IMG/VR virus record: IMGVR_UViG_3300004369_000046
Span: 1 to 39,532 of that record
Length of the DNA stretch: 39,532 nucleotides
Source: a virus
Direction: 5' to 3' (one strand)
Positions 27,308-35,598 of this stretch are shown here, piece by piece. The first letter of the stretch is position 1; each line of letters opens with the position of its first letter. The notes beneath the pieces were generated by a model that was not told the origin of the DNA, did no database searches, and saw only the letters and a list, made by a program, of their open reading frames with translations. The position numbers were made by a program, and so were the translations under genes.

Positions 27308-27658
27308 ATGATGGAACGTAATTTATGCCCAATATGCGAAGACCGCCCTGTAGCAATCAATTGCCACAACAACGGTCGTACTTATTATAGAAAGATTTGC
27401 GATGCTTGTAATCGTCGCAACAAACGTCTAAAGCCTGTTGCTCCACTGTGGTACCGTATGGGTTACAGAAAAAAACTTCTTTGTGATAGATGCGGATTCA
27501 AAGCTAAGACAAATAAACAAATGTTTGTCTTGCATGTTGACGGAAATCTAAGCAACATAGATAGTTTTAATCTAAAAACTATCTGTGCTAACTGTAAAAT
27601 AGACTTATTCGAAAACCGTTCTAAGTGGGTAGCAAGTCCACAAATAGGAGATTTTTAA
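27308..27658 (+). CDS. HNH/endonuclease-VII-like zinc protein (116 aa)
   Basis: A 116-residue protein with three CxxC pairs and a final CxxC: C7-C10, C31-C34, C59-C62 and C93-C96. The second half has LHVDGN (76-80), Asn88 and TICANC, the layout of an HNH nuclease (HxDGN...N...CxxC). The first half resembles a separate zinc ribbon. Relatives include endonuclease-VII-like and HNH nucleases that act on branched DNA; the precise substrate is unknown. I start at ATG 27308 (a second ATG follows at once) because a TTG start at 27290 would precede the likely transcription start. It overlaps the convergent dNMP kinase by 38 nt. Confidence 0.7.
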   Translation: MMERNLCPICEDRPVAINCHNNGRTYYRKICDACNRRNKRLKPVAPLWYRMGYRKKLLCDRCGFKAKTNKQMFVLHVDGNLSNIDSFNLKTICANCKIDLFENRSKWVASPQIGDF

Positions 27659-28268
27659 TCTGTTTTTGGAGTTGTTCGACTGACGCATTGTTTTCAATAA
27701 TTTCGTCAAAATAAGTGTCCGGCATTGCCCAGCGCCATTCACTTTCATGAACTTCAGGAAATACAACACGCATAGAATGATTGCTAGTTGGTGTACCTGA
27801 GTGATTAATGGCGACAGCCGTCCCCCACCAGTCTGGTTTTGGCCCACGTCTTACCCACCAGACTTGACCGCCGACATCCGTTACCATTTGAATCTCGTTT
27901 TGAAATCTAGTATCAGGAATAACAAAATTTGTATCAGGACTGTTAACAATTTGTTGTTTTACCAAGCTAACCCACACACCATCGTAAAAACCGTTACGCA
28001 TACAATCGGTACCAAACAACTGTAAAACAAGTCTCGGTGTAACTTGTTTACCTGTTTCTTTTGACCAGAATTCATCTGGCTGTTCCCTCCATTTGCGGCT
28101 TTCGTCAGTCTCGCCTTCGAGCATTTTACGATCCCAGCCAAACATAGTTGAAACCGCATCTTTGAGTTTATCTGCGAAGCTTAATTTAACAAAGCCGTGT
28201 TCTTGTACAAGATAATCTGCGACCGTGCCTTTGCCGCTACCAATCAAACCACAAATACCAACTATCAT
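27621..28268 (-). CDS. 1: Deoxynucleoside monophosphate kinase (gp1-like)
   Basis: A 215-residue P-loop kinase. GLIGSGKGT (residues 7-15) is the phosphate-binding loop; LSFADKLKDAVSTMFGWDR, RLVLQLFGTDCMR and VWVSLVK, then VIPDTRFQNEI (the conserved DTRxxxE of gp1-type kinases) identify the T4 gene 1 family (241 aa). It phosphorylates dGMP, dTMP and hydroxymethyl-dCMP-type nucleotides; no HMC pathway is visible here, so substrates are probably ordinary dNMPs. It has its own sigma70-type promoter at 28296-28324 and AGGAG 7 nt before the ATG. Confidence 0.88.
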   Translation of the reverse strand: MIVGICGLIGSGKGTVADYLVQEHGFVKLSFADKLKDAVSTMFGWDRKMLEGETDESRKWREQPDEFWSKETGKQVTPRLVLQLFGTDCMRNGFYDGVWVSLVKQQIVNSPDTNFVIPDTRFQNEIQMVTDVGGQVWWVRRGPKPDWWGTAVAINHSGTPTSNHSMRVVFPEVHESEWRWAMPDTYFDEIIENNASVEQLQKQIKNLLFVDLLPT

Positions 28269-28295
28269 ATATCGTTCTCCTAAACGTATATGTTA

Positions 28296-28324
28296 ATTAT
28301 AACACTACAGCAGTGCAGTGTCAA
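28296..28324 (-). promoter_or_regulatory. Sigma70-type promoter of dNMP kinase
   Basis: Minus strand TTGACA (28324-28319), 17-bp spacer, perfect TATAAT (28301-28296). The leader is about 20 nt with AGGAG. Confidence 0.85.
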
Positions 28325-28325
28325 G

Positions 28326-28622
28326 TTAGTGTTTTTTGATTTTGTTGAGCATTCTTACCAAACGGCTTGTTGGATTTACACGTTTGGTCTTTTTGGCTTT
28401 ACGTGCTTGTCTAATTTTAGTATTAGCACGAGTCAACTTCATTTGAGCACGTTTAGCAACATCAATTGGCTGACTACAATCTATAACAGCAGGAACTACA
28501 CGCCCTTTGCGCTGACCGCTTAGGCAACGCCATTTCATAGTGGGACCTTTTTTGGTCTTGGCCCATACTAGCTCGTGTTCGTCTAGCTCTGTTTCTTCTG
28601 GTAAGAAATCGAATGCTCTCAT
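28326..28622 (-). CDS. Basic phage protein downstream of gp13 (98 aa)
   Basis: A 98-residue protein, start set at 28622 (MRAFDFLPEETE) through a TAATG overlap with gp13. After an acidic start it becomes strongly basic: KWRCLSGQRKGRVVP, then KRAQMKLTRANTKIRQARKAKKTKR and a final SRLVRMLNKIKKH. From memory, short proteins with a KWRCxxGxRKGRVV motif recur in marine T4-like phages beside structural genes; I know no proven function. DNA binding or packing inside the head is plausible. It ends 2 nt before the dNMP kinase promoter. Confidence 0.7.
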   Translation of the reverse strand: MRAFDFLPEETELDEHELVWAKTKKGPTMKWRCLSGQRKGRVVPAVIDCSQPIDVAKRAQMKLTRANTKIRQARKAKKTKRVNPTSRLVRMLNKIKKH

Positions 28623-29491
28623 TAGCCTGTTACCCAAGTCAATGGCGTGCCGCCGTCAATGTAGTCTTTAAGTTGCTGTTCTAGTTCTTGCATTTCTTGT
28701 TGGCCTTCAGCGAGAAGAGCTGGACCATTTAGTGCAGTACCGCCCGATGGGCCTGCAATGCTAGCAAACTTGCTACGTGCTTCGCCTAAAATACGTTTAG
28801 CAAAACTGTATGCATACTCTTGGATCCACGGGAAAGCCATATGATCGTTCAGTATCATGATATCTGGCTTATAGTTGTCAATCAATAAACCAATTACTTC
28901 GTCACTTTGCGCTGGAATCTTACGTAGAATTGTCAATTTCTTAGTGGCATTATTCCAATTGAATTGCATATAACCACCAAACATAGTCATTGCTAGTTCT
29001 TGATACTGTGAATACAGTTCAAAGCTCAATAGACCGCCAACTCGCCCAGCTACCAACATATAAGTGTTCAGATAGCCTGCTGAAAATGGTTCAAACTGTG
29101 TAGCTGTATTACCTGTAACACTACCGATGCCTCTACGGAAGATTTGGCGAACTTGCATGATCTCACTAGGTAGAATATACTCGCTGGTCTCCCCAGTTAA
29201 CTTTAAGAACGCATAGCTCTGTTCAACGCTGTTTGAACTGCGCTGTCTATATTTTGTGATAGCTTGGTTGACTGAAAGATCATAGTGCGCTTTATCCAGT
29301 TCAACATCTACCATACCATCGCCTAATCTCAAACGAATATAGTCTTCTATTTCACGCTTTTTAGTATTAGATGTTGGTAAGGAACTACTATCAAATGCAA
29401 TTTCGCCAGCACCTGTTCCTGTTGCAGGATCATACAATGAATCTGCAATCAGTGTTCCGTCTGCGTTAAGTCCAGTTTTAAGGGTAGCCAT
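28622..29491 (-). CDS. 13: Neck protein gp13
   Basis: A 289-residue homologue of T4 gp13 (309 aa). The opening helices KKREIEDYIRLRLGDGMVDVELD and HYDLSVNQAITKYRQRSSN match the gp13 start, EIMQVRQIFRRGIGS the middle, and WIQEYAYSFAKRILGEARSKF the C-terminal helix. T4 gp13 forms, with gp14, the neck ring that closes the head and receives the tail. The partner gp14 lies on the opposite strand at 30968, with one gene between. A GATAAATA octamer and AGGA lie upstream. It overlaps the 98-aa gene. Confidence 0.85.
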   Translation of the reverse strand: MATLKTGLNADGTLIADSLYDPATGTGAGEIAFDSSSLPTSNTKKREIEDYIRLRLGDGMVDVELDKAHYDLSVNQAITKYRQRSSNSVEQSYAFLKLTGETSEYILPSEIMQVRQIFRRGIGSVTGNTATQFEPFSAGYLNTYMLVAGRVGGLLSFELYSQYQELAMTMFGGYMQFNWNNATKKLTILRKIPAQSDEVIGLLIDNYKPDIMILNDHMAFPWIQEYAYSFAKRILGEARSKFASIAGPSGGTALNGPALLAEGQQEMQELEQQLKDYIDGGTPLTWVTG

Positions 29492-29518
29492 ATGTTATAT
29501 CCTGCTTGCTTTACTATC

Positions 29519-29526
29519 TATTTATC
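29519..29526 (-). promoter_or_regulatory. Late-type octamer for gp13
   Basis: GATAAATA on the minus strand, +1 near 29513, leader 22 nt containing AGGA. Confidence 0.55.
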
Positions 29527-29538
29527 AGGATGGGTGGC

Positions 29539-30798
29539 TTACTGAACTCTGAGTAATATCGTGTCCGAATTAATGCGTCCGTTGAGTTTGGTTTCGGTAG
29601 TCTTAATGCCAGATATAAACTTCCGTAACTGAACTTTGCCACTCTTATTGAATGTCGATAGTTGCTCTATAGGCTTACGTAGTGTCTTTTGTACACTCTC
29701 GTCCTCATTGAACCCTGTTATAGTTGTGCCTTTAACTTGTAGTCCACTCTCTCCTCTATTCATTCCTGTAGGATCGATATTTGAAGCTACATATTTGCCT
29801 AATTTCCGTGTCTTCGTATTGTACACCCACAACTCGTTAGCACCAATAATGTCTGCCGGGTTAATACTAACCACTTTGATATCAGCATCTTCTTTCTTAA
29901 ATTTGAGTTTAGAAATTAGCTTTTCTTTGCTAGGGCTTTTCTTAACTCGTGCCTTGCGTGTAGTCTTTTTAAGTTGCGAGAACGCATCACAATCAGTTAG
30001 CACTGCCTCCCAATATGCGATATGTCGTTTCCAATCTGCCGGCTTCATGTGTGCATAGCCTTCTTTAGCTTGCTCATCGCCAGCTTTTACTGCGGCTAGT
30101 TCTTGTGTTAACTCTTGTTTGCGTAGAGTTGCAAACTCAATAACTTGCCCAATACGTGCTTGTGGCAGTTTTTCATCTTTAAACAAAGCATATGTATCTG
30201 GGGTGGCATTCTTCTCATTGAGAATTACAGAATCATAGCGTCCTTCAATCTCTCCCAAGATCTCAGATACTTTGTCATCTAATCTGTCTTGGATAGTAGG
30301 CTTGAATACTTGCAGGCTCGATTTAGCAAGACGTTTTTCTTCAGCTTCTTTTGCCGCAATCAGAGGCTCGCCGATAGCCATCAACTTTTCAACAGATTCT
30401 TTAACAAAGTCGCTTGCTGGCTTAGGTGTTCCAATAGTGCCAGGTAGTTCTTCCCAATACGCATTCCATGCAGGATGCACATCTGGCATGCCATTGGTTA
30501 GACATCGCGCAACGCTACATGCTATTACCGGAATACTATGATTTGGTGCAGACCTTACGGCTTTAATTTGTGTCGTAGTGTATTTGTTACTCTTCATCCA
30601 ATCGAATAGATGAGAATACATGTCACTAGCTTTGAAATCATTATAATAAAAATCCATTGCAATCCGACGTTTACGATGGAACTCTTCTCCGGTCCATTCG
30701 CTGGCGCCTTCCCACTGCGGTTCGGTTAACTTTGCGCCGCGCCTAATATTAGGCGATGCACGTTTGACCTTTTTCTTAGTAGGGGCTTTGATAGCCAT
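29539..30798 (-). CDS. Phage protein of unknown function between gp13 and gp14 (419 aa)
   Basis: A 419-residue basic protein with no signal peptide. The N-terminus is Lys-rich (MAIKAPTKKKVKRASPNIRR), followed by a region with RIAMDFYYNDFKASDMY and DWMKSNKYTT, long Glu/Lys helices (about 130-260) and a beta-rich C-terminal third (LWVYNTKTRKLGKYVASN). From memory, proteins of similar size occur in this place in marine T4-like phages, without a known role. A sigma70-type promoter lies upstream, unlike its structural neighbours, so it may be made early; the basic character suits nucleic-acid binding. I propose no function. Confidence 0.7.
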   Translation of the reverse strand: MAIKAPTKKKVKRASPNIRRGAKLTEPQWEGASEWTGEEFHRKRRIAMDFYYNDFKASDMYSHLFDWMKSNKYTTTQIKAVRSAPNHSIPVIACSVARCLTNGMPDVHPAWNAYWEELPGTIGTPKPASDFVKESVEKLMAIGEPLIAAKEAEEKRLAKSSLQVFKPTIQDRLDDKVSEILGEIEGRYDSVILNEKNATPDTYALFKDEKLPQARIGQVIEFATLRKQELTQELAAVKAGDEQAKEGYAHMKPADWKRHIAYWEAVLTDCDAFSQLKKTTRKARVKKSPSKEKLISKLKFKKEDADIKVVSINPADIIGANELWVYNTKTRKLGKYVASNIDPTGMNRGESGLQVKGTTITGFNEDESVQKTLRKPIEQLSTFNKSGKVQLRKFISGIKTTETKLNGRINSDTILLRVQ

Positions 30799-30847
30799 GC
30801 ATTTCTCCTCAGTTAGTACTATATACCAATCTTCTCAATATATTATT

Positions 30848-30875
30848 ATTATAGCATCAAAACTCAATGTGTCAA
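30848..30875 (-). promoter_or_regulatory. Sigma70-type promoter of the 30798 gene
   Basis: Minus strand TTGACA (30875-30870), 16-bp spacer, perfect TATAAT (30853-30848). It lies 60 bp from the divergent late octamer of gp14. Confidence 0.8.
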
Positions 30876-30934
30876 CCGAAAATTTCTGGGGATTTTCACG
30901 GGCAAAATCAATAACTTAGCAGGGTAAACATTAC

Positions 30935-30942
30935 GATAAATA
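30935..30942 (+). promoter_or_regulatory. Late-type octamer for gp14
   Basis: GATAAATA on the plus strand, +1 near 30948, leader 20 nt with GTGAGG. Confidence 0.55.
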
Positions 30943-30967
30943 ACACTAAAGTGAGGAAATAAGCAAT

Positions 30968-32146
30968 ATGCCCAGACTAAGCCTATGGAAAGACGGTGCT
31001 CACACCAATGATTACAAGTTCATGGACGGCAGAATCCGTGAAATGTTAACTGTTGGGGGTACTGGTGTATACATACACAAATACATTGGCACCAAAGACC
31101 AAGGTGACAAGGGCGACGCAACCCAGCCCCAATATCTAAACCAAAGTGAAAAAAATATTCAAGACTTGCTTTGGGTAGAAAACAGAGATCGCAAATATGA
31201 CGACGCTGTTTACTCACTACGTGGACATTATACTCGAGGCGATAGCGATTTTGATCTAACTCAGTTTGGTATCTTTCTAAGTGCTGGCACTATCATTATG
31301 GTATTCCATTTAAATGATATGGTTAAGACCTTGGGTAGACGTATTGTTGCTGGTGATGTTATCGAACTTCCTCATCTTAAAGATTTTCATAACTTAGACC
31401 AAGACGTTCCTGCCGCACTAAAACGTTATTATGTTGCAGGGGATGCAAGTTTTGCCAGTGAAGGCTTTACACCAACTTGGTGGCCTCACTTGTGGCGTGT
31501 TAAGTTTGAACCACTAGTTGACGCACAAGAATACAAAGACATTATCAACAAGATTACTATCAGCGAAGATAGCAATACAACCATTGCACAGGTTTTAAGT
31601 ACCTACGATAAAACCATTGCTATCAATGATGCTGTGGTTGCTCAAGCAGAAGCAGAAGTTCCAAAGAGTGGATATGACGTTGAACACTTGTTTGAACTTA
31701 AACAGATTACTTCTAAAGGAGACGATGCTCCGAGTGCAGATGATACACAATACTCTGCTGAAGATGAAACTATTAAAGCTAATGATCTAAGCGCGGAACA
31801 ACAAAACATTGATGTTAGAGTTACAGGCTGGTTATCGGGAGACGTATTCGGAAATAATATTGCTAGTGGCATTGCATTTCCGAGTAGTCCGGCTGTAAAT
31901 GATGTATTTGTTCGATTAGACTTCTTACCAAACAGAGTTTTTAAGTACGATGGTACACGTTGGGTTAAGCAAGTTGACGTTAATAGAACAGGTCTGACAC
32001 CTAACACAGCAACAAACACTACACAACGTAGCAACTTCAGACATGATGGTAGTACATATGTCGATCCAGCAGACGATACTAATACATTAACTACAAGACA
32101 AAGTCTAAGTAAAGCATTTACTCCTAAGGCAGACAACAATGGCTGA
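30968..32146 (+). CDS. 14: Neck protein gp14
   Basis: A 392-residue homologue of T4 gp14 (256 aa). Residues 1-200 carry the family pattern: DYKFMDGRIREMLTVGGTGVYI, NIQDLLWVENRDRKYDDAVY, FGIFLSAGTIIMVFHLNDM, and RRIVAGDVIELPHLKD, then WRVKFEPLVDAQEY. The C-terminal third is an extension with FVRLDFLPNRVFKYDGTRWV, a small module also seen in marine relatives. With gp13 it makes the neck ring between head and tail. Its end overlaps gp15 by 8 nt, so the two are coupled. It opens a short plus-strand late operon gp14-gp15-Nudix. Confidence 0.9.
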   Translation: MPRLSLWKDGAHTNDYKFMDGRIREMLTVGGTGVYIHKYIGTKDQGDKGDATQPQYLNQSEKNIQDLLWVENRDRKYDDAVYSLRGHYTRGDSDFDLTQFGIFLSAGTIIMVFHLNDMVKTLGRRIVAGDVIELPHLKDFHNLDQDVPAALKRYYVAGDASFASEGFTPTWWPHLWRVKFEPLVDAQEYKDIINKITISEDSNTTIAQVLSTYDKTIAINDAVVAQAEAEVPKSGYDVEHLFELKQITSKGDDAPSADDTQYSAEDETIKANDLSAEQQNIDVRVTGWLSGDVFGNNIASGIAFPSSPAVNDVFVRLDFLPNRVFKYDGTRWVKQVDVNRTGLTPNTATNTTQRSNFRHDGSTYVDPADDTNTLTTRQSLSKAFTPKADNNG

Positions 32147-33596
32147 TACATTTCATCAAAATTATTTTTACGATGGGCAAATACGTAGATTTGTCCAGCA
32201 ATTTATTCGAATGGTCAGCAATTTCTATGTAGAATTTGGTAGCGACACTGCTGAAGGCGCAACCGCTATTCAACGTATTCCTGTTATGTATGGCGATCCT
32301 AGCAGGCAAGCCGCTCAGATATTACGCAACAATTCAGAAAATACAATGACTAGTGTTCCTGCAATGAGCGTGTATATTACTGATCTACAATATGATCGAC
32401 GTCGTATGCAAGAGCCGTATCATGTTAGCAAAATGAGTTTGCGCTCTCATAGGATAGATCACGAAACAGGGCAATATGACGAATCTAAGTTTGATAGTTT
32501 TACAGTAGAACGTGCAATGCCAGTACCTTATCTATTAACGCTTAATCTAGACATATGGTCTAGTAGCACAGAACAAAAACTTCAGATCATTGAACAAATT
32601 GCTACACTGTTTAATCCTAGCTTAGAAATACAAAGCACAGACAACTATATCGATTGGACTAGTTTAAGTACGGTATTACTTACGCAAACACGTTGGGATA
32701 GTAGAAATGTTCCTTCAAACAACAACGATATCAGTATATCTACTATGAGCTTTGAACTGCCGATTTGGATCAGCCCGCCTGCTAAAATTAAAAAATTAGG
32801 TGTTATACAAAAAGCTGTTGCAAGTGTTTTTGATGCAACAGGAAAACTAAGTTCAGAAATCATCGACGACGTATCTTATCTGTCAAGACGAATTGTCGAG
32901 CCTTACGGTTATAGTATTATATATAGCGGAAACACCATAACGTTAGTTAAGAACGAAGCAGTTGCTGAAATAAATGGTGAGCTAATATTAGGTGATGAGC
33001 TTAAAAACAGAATTAATTGGAAATCTTTATTAGATCATTATGGAGAACTCAAGGACGGAACGTCAGAAATACGTTTAACTAACATAGAACGTACTTTTGA
33101 GTCTATCCTCTATGTCAGCTACAATCCACAAGATGCTACACAACTACTCATAGCAGATCGAGATATCGATTCATTCCCTGGGAATACCATCGAAGGCGGT
33201 ATTGATGGTATTATTGATCCACAAAACGAAAATATTATTAAACTAATGTACGACCAGAATAATACATATTCTCCTGGGCAAAACAGACCTGTTGCAAGAC
33301 AAGGATTACCTGTTCGTTACTTAACATTGGGACGTATCGGCAGTGTACAAAACGCTGAAAGCGCAGAAGCATGGGGTGGAGGACAAAATAGAAATTTTGT
33401 AGCTGAACCCGGAGACATTATTGAGTACACACCGGCAGACGGGCGTTGGCGTGTTATGTTCGATGCTAGCACAGAAAACGGCGTAGAGTATGTTACTAAC
33501 TTAAATACAAACATACAATACAAGTGGTTTAATAAACAATGGACAAAAAGCGTAGAAGGTCTGTATCGCGAAGGCGAATGGAGAATAGTAATCTAA
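32139..33596 (+). CDS. 15: Tail sheath stabiliser / completion protein gp15
   Basis: A 485-residue homologue of T4 gp15 (272 aa). The diagnostic parts are in the first 225 residues: FYDGQIRRFVQQFIRMVSNF, IQRIPVMYGDPSRQA, AMSVYITDLQYDRRRMQ, PVPYLLTLNLDIW, IEQIATLFNPSLEI and MSFELPIWISPPAKI. gp15 forms the hexamer that caps the finished tail and joins it to the neck. The 260-residue C-terminal extension is absent in T4; it ends with a Trp/Tyr-rich repeat (ADGRWRVMFD, YKWFNKQWTKSVEG) that may add a surface domain. It overlaps gp14 upstream and the Nudix gene downstream. Confidence 0.9.
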   Translation: MADTFHQNYFYDGQIRRFVQQFIRMVSNFYVEFGSDTAEGATAIQRIPVMYGDPSRQAAQILRNNSENTMTSVPAMSVYITDLQYDRRRMQEPYHVSKMSLRSHRIDHETGQYDESKFDSFTVERAMPVPYLLTLNLDIWSSSTEQKLQIIEQIATLFNPSLEIQSTDNYIDWTSLSTVLLTQTRWDSRNVPSNNNDISISTMSFELPIWISPPAKIKKLGVIQKAVASVFDATGKLSSEIIDDVSYLSRRIVEPYGYSIIYSGNTITLVKNEAVAEINGELILGDELKNRINWKSLLDHYGELKDGTSEIRLTNIERTFESILYVSYNPQDATQLLIADRDIDSFPGNTIEGGIDGIIDPQNENIIKLMYDQNNTYSPGQNRPVARQGLPVRYLTLGRIGSVQNAESAEAWGGGQNRNFVAEPGDIIEYTPADGRWRVMFDASTENGVEYVTNLNTNIQYKWFNKQWTKSVEGLYREGEWRIVI

Positions 33597-34063
33597 ATCT
33601 TGTAGCAACAGGATGTATTATCTACGCTCTCGACACTAAACGCTATCTATTTTTACTTCGCAATGATGCGGGCAAGTATGGCAATACCTGGGGTATCGCA
33701 GGCGGCAAAGTTGAAAATCAAGAACGTACAGTTGCAGGACTTCAAAGAGAAATCATCGAAGAGATTGGCAATATCGATATCAAGAAGATTGTGCCACTAG
33801 AAACTTTTGTTAGCGACAACGAAAAGTTTACCTTTTACACATATCTGGTTACAGTGGAACACGAGTTCCTACCGACGCTTAACGAAGAACACGAAGGCTA
33901 TTGCTGGGTGTACTTACACAAATACCCCCGTCCATTACATCCGGGGGTATCGCGTAGTTTTAAGTTTGATCGTATAGTTGAGAAATTAGAAACTATTCAG
34001 AAGTTATCCGATGTCAGCTTCTTTAATGAAGTCCCAAACACTAATATGACGGACGTTGTTTAG
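33578..34063 (+). CDS. Nudix hydrolase
   Basis: A 161-residue Nudix enzyme. The Nudix box is complete: G43-x5-E49-x7-REIIEEIG (residues 57-64), supplying the metal-binding Glu. Members cleave a nucleoside diphosphate linked to another group, e.g. mutagenic or sugar nucleotides, NADH, Ap4A or mRNA caps; T4 NudE is a phage case. I start at ATG 33578, which overlaps the gp15 stop; an in-frame Met 39 nt earlier lies deeper in gp15. It ends in a 60-nt convergent overlap with the gene at 34004-34690. Substrate cannot be told. Confidence 0.88.
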   Translation: MENSNLNLVATGCIIYALDTKRYLFLLRNDAGKYGNTWGIAGGKVENQERTVAGLQREIIEEIGNIDIKKIVPLETFVSDNEKFTFYTYLVTVEHEFLPTLNEEHEGYCWVYLHKYPRPLHPGVSRSFKFDRIVEKLETIQKLSDVSFFNEVPNTNMTDVV

Positions 34064-34690
34064 TGCTTCCCATTCTTTTGGAAATTGTCCATAAGAACCT
34101 TCAGTAATATAGACGAACTCTGTTTCTGGGTATGTTTCAAAAACAATCTGACTACTCTTGATCCAAAATGGGCGTGTTTTTGAATCAGTTTCAAACCCTA
34201 GTAAAAACACTTTGTTATGCCCATCGAATGCGGCTAAGTATGCGGCAATAGCGCCAGCGTTCCATGGAGGATCTTGAGGCACCAAATAAATTTTGCCTGG
34301 ATATTTTAATATCATGGCAGCATTAGAATAAACAACACTTTCATTGGCATAACCGCTGTCGATAATAGGTTTAACGTTTTCGTCTCCTACTGCTACTAAA
34401 AAATCACACTTAATGTTGCGCCATGTTTCGTTGGTTCCATAGGTTTGCAATTTGTTGCTTGCTAGAATACCGCCTCTGTGATTTTTGATCTTTTCTAATA
34501 ACTTTCCGTCTTTGAACTTTGCACTATCGCCGTTGCCGATTACAACTGCTTGAGTTGTAAGGTAGTTGTTGAACACGTTGTTGGCAACATATTCTGTTGT
34601 TGGTGTTGAGTGGTCGTTATGAAATTCTAATAATGTTACAACATCTTCGCCTTCGTATGTAGCGCGATATTTTTGTTCAATTTTGTACAT
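34004..34690 (-). CDS. Rossmann-like protein, possibly DUF115/MptE-like (228 aa)
   Basis: A 228-residue protein. AVVIGNGDSAKF (residues 48-59), followed by GGILASNKLQTYG, CDFLVAVGDENVKP and VFLLGFETDS, resembles the DUF115/MptE-like Rossmann group, whose members act on pterins or are linked to flagellin and surface glycosylation. The match is loose, and the function is open. I start at ATG 34690 with AAGGAG 10 nt upstream; a TTG 9 nt earlier would sit too close to that RBS. A GATAAATA octamer lies upstream, so it is probably a late gene, placed between neck and fibre genes. The 3' end overlaps the Nudix gene by 60 nt. Confidence 0.65.
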   Translation of the reverse strand: MYKIEQKYRATYEGEDVVTLLEFHNDHSTPTTEYVANNVFNNYLTTQAVVIGNGDSAKFKDGKLLEKIKNHRGGILASNKLQTYGTNETWRNIKCDFLVAVGDENVKPIIDSGYANESVVYSNAAMILKYPGKIYLVPQDPPWNAGAIAAYLAAFDGHNKVFLLGFETDSKTRPFWIKSSQIVFETYPETEFVYITEGSYGQFPKEWEALNNVRHISVWDFIKEADIG

Positions 34691-34723
34691 GCTAGGCAAG
34701 CTCCTTAATATGGTTATATAGTA

Positions 34724-34731
34724 TATTTATC
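34724..34731 (-). promoter_or_regulatory. Late-type octamer for the 34690 gene
   Basis: GATAAATA on the minus strand, +1 near 34718, 28-nt leader with AAGGAG. Confidence 0.55.
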
Positions 34732-34739
34732 AGCACACA

Positions 34740-35495
34740 CTAGGTAATGTATGTAGTGAAGACTTTTACACTGTTTCCGACAGTGTCGCCTGTGTAAAGT
34801 AATCTAACATTTCCCGAGCTAATATCTGTTGTTAGGTCACCTAATGATGTGTTAGTAGACACTTCGCCGTAAACTGTTATGGTTGCTGTTGTTCCATTGT
34901 GTACAACTAGTGCTTCAATGATATCAAAGTTTGTGCTGTTGGCTACTGTCACCAGATACTTTGCGCCTCTGTAGGTTGATGCACTGAATGTATCAACCGC
35001 GGTAGCACTTGTTCCAACTATGGTTGCTGTTGGAGACGATGCAATGTCATAAGATTGTGTGTCTAAGTTACCACCTAACTGAGGTGTGATATCTTGAACA
35101 ACATCTGTCAATATATTGTTAACAAAAGTTAAACTGGTGGTATCAATTGTAATAGGATCTGCTGTGGTTAAACGCCATAGTGTGTTAGCATAATTAGTGC
35201 CTTCTGTGATAGGAACGAATGCACCACTGGTAACTACTGCATTTGAATTAAAATCTAGCGAACGTTGCCAAGTTCCGTCACTGCCGCTACCAACTGTGTT
35301 TACTAGATAAACGCCATTTTCACTTGCGTCAGTTTGTGCAGTAACTAGTATGCGATCTGATATTTGTAGATTCACTCCGTCTACAGTGGTTGGTGTGCCA
35401 CCCGATAATGTTATGTTGGAAACCGTAACTACCCGACAACTATTCTTATAGTCTGAATCTCGTAGTTGAGCTTGTCTAGGTCTAGTTAATGCCAT
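34740..35495 (-). CDS. Tail fibre-type structural protein (251 aa)
   Basis: A 251-residue beta-rich protein, start set at 35495 (MALTRPRQAQLRDSDYKNSC). Residues 20-125 look like a small domain found in phage fibres (VDGVNLQISDRILVTAQTD, ENGVYLVNTVGSG, NTLWRLTT). The last 80 residues (YRGAKYLV...LVVHNGTTATITVYGE) match the C-terminus of the large fibre gene at 37876-39532, pointing to a shared tip or attachment module. No signal or enzyme motif. It is likely a short fibre, collar or fibre-associated protein. A late-type octamer lies at 35530-35537; the preceding fibre gene has its own terminator. Confidence 0.75.
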   Translation of the reverse strand: MALTRPRQAQLRDSDYKNSCRVVTVSNITLSGGTPTTVDGVNLQISDRILVTAQTDASENGVYLVNTVGSGSDGTWQRSLDFNSNAVVTSGAFVPITEGTNYANTLWRLTTADPITIDTTSLTFVNNILTDVVQDITPQLGGNLDTQSYDIASSPTATIVGTSATAVDTFSASTYRGAKYLVTVANSTNFDIIEALVVHNGTTATITVYGEVSTNTSLGDLTTDISSGNVRLLYTGDTVGNSVKVFTTYIT

Positions 35496-35529
35496 TATCA
35501 AATTCCGCAGTTAATCTCTTAAGATACAG

Positions 35530-35537
35530 TATTTATT
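35530..35537 (-). promoter_or_regulatory. Late-type octamer for the 35495 gene
   Basis: AATAAATA on the minus strand, +1 near 35524, about 28-nt leader with GCGGA. Confidence 0.45.
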
Positions 35538-35553
35538 TGTTTTAATACAAATA

Positions 35554-35579
35554 AGAAAAGGGGCTGAAGCCCCTTTTCT
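35554..35579. terminator. Intrinsic terminator after the 739-aa fibre gene
   Basis: Stem AGAAAAGGGGC/GCCCCTTTTCT with a 4-nt loop, giving U-rich 3' sides on both strands. It lies 20 nt after the fibre stop. Confidence 0.85.
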
Positions 35580-35598
35580 GTTAGCATGTTAGTTGTTA

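Noticed and set aside
31642-32151. Minus-strand ORF of 169 codons opposite gp14
   Set aside because: It is antisense to a clear gp14 homologue, with hydrophobic, Ser/Leu-rich low-quality sequence and no RBS.
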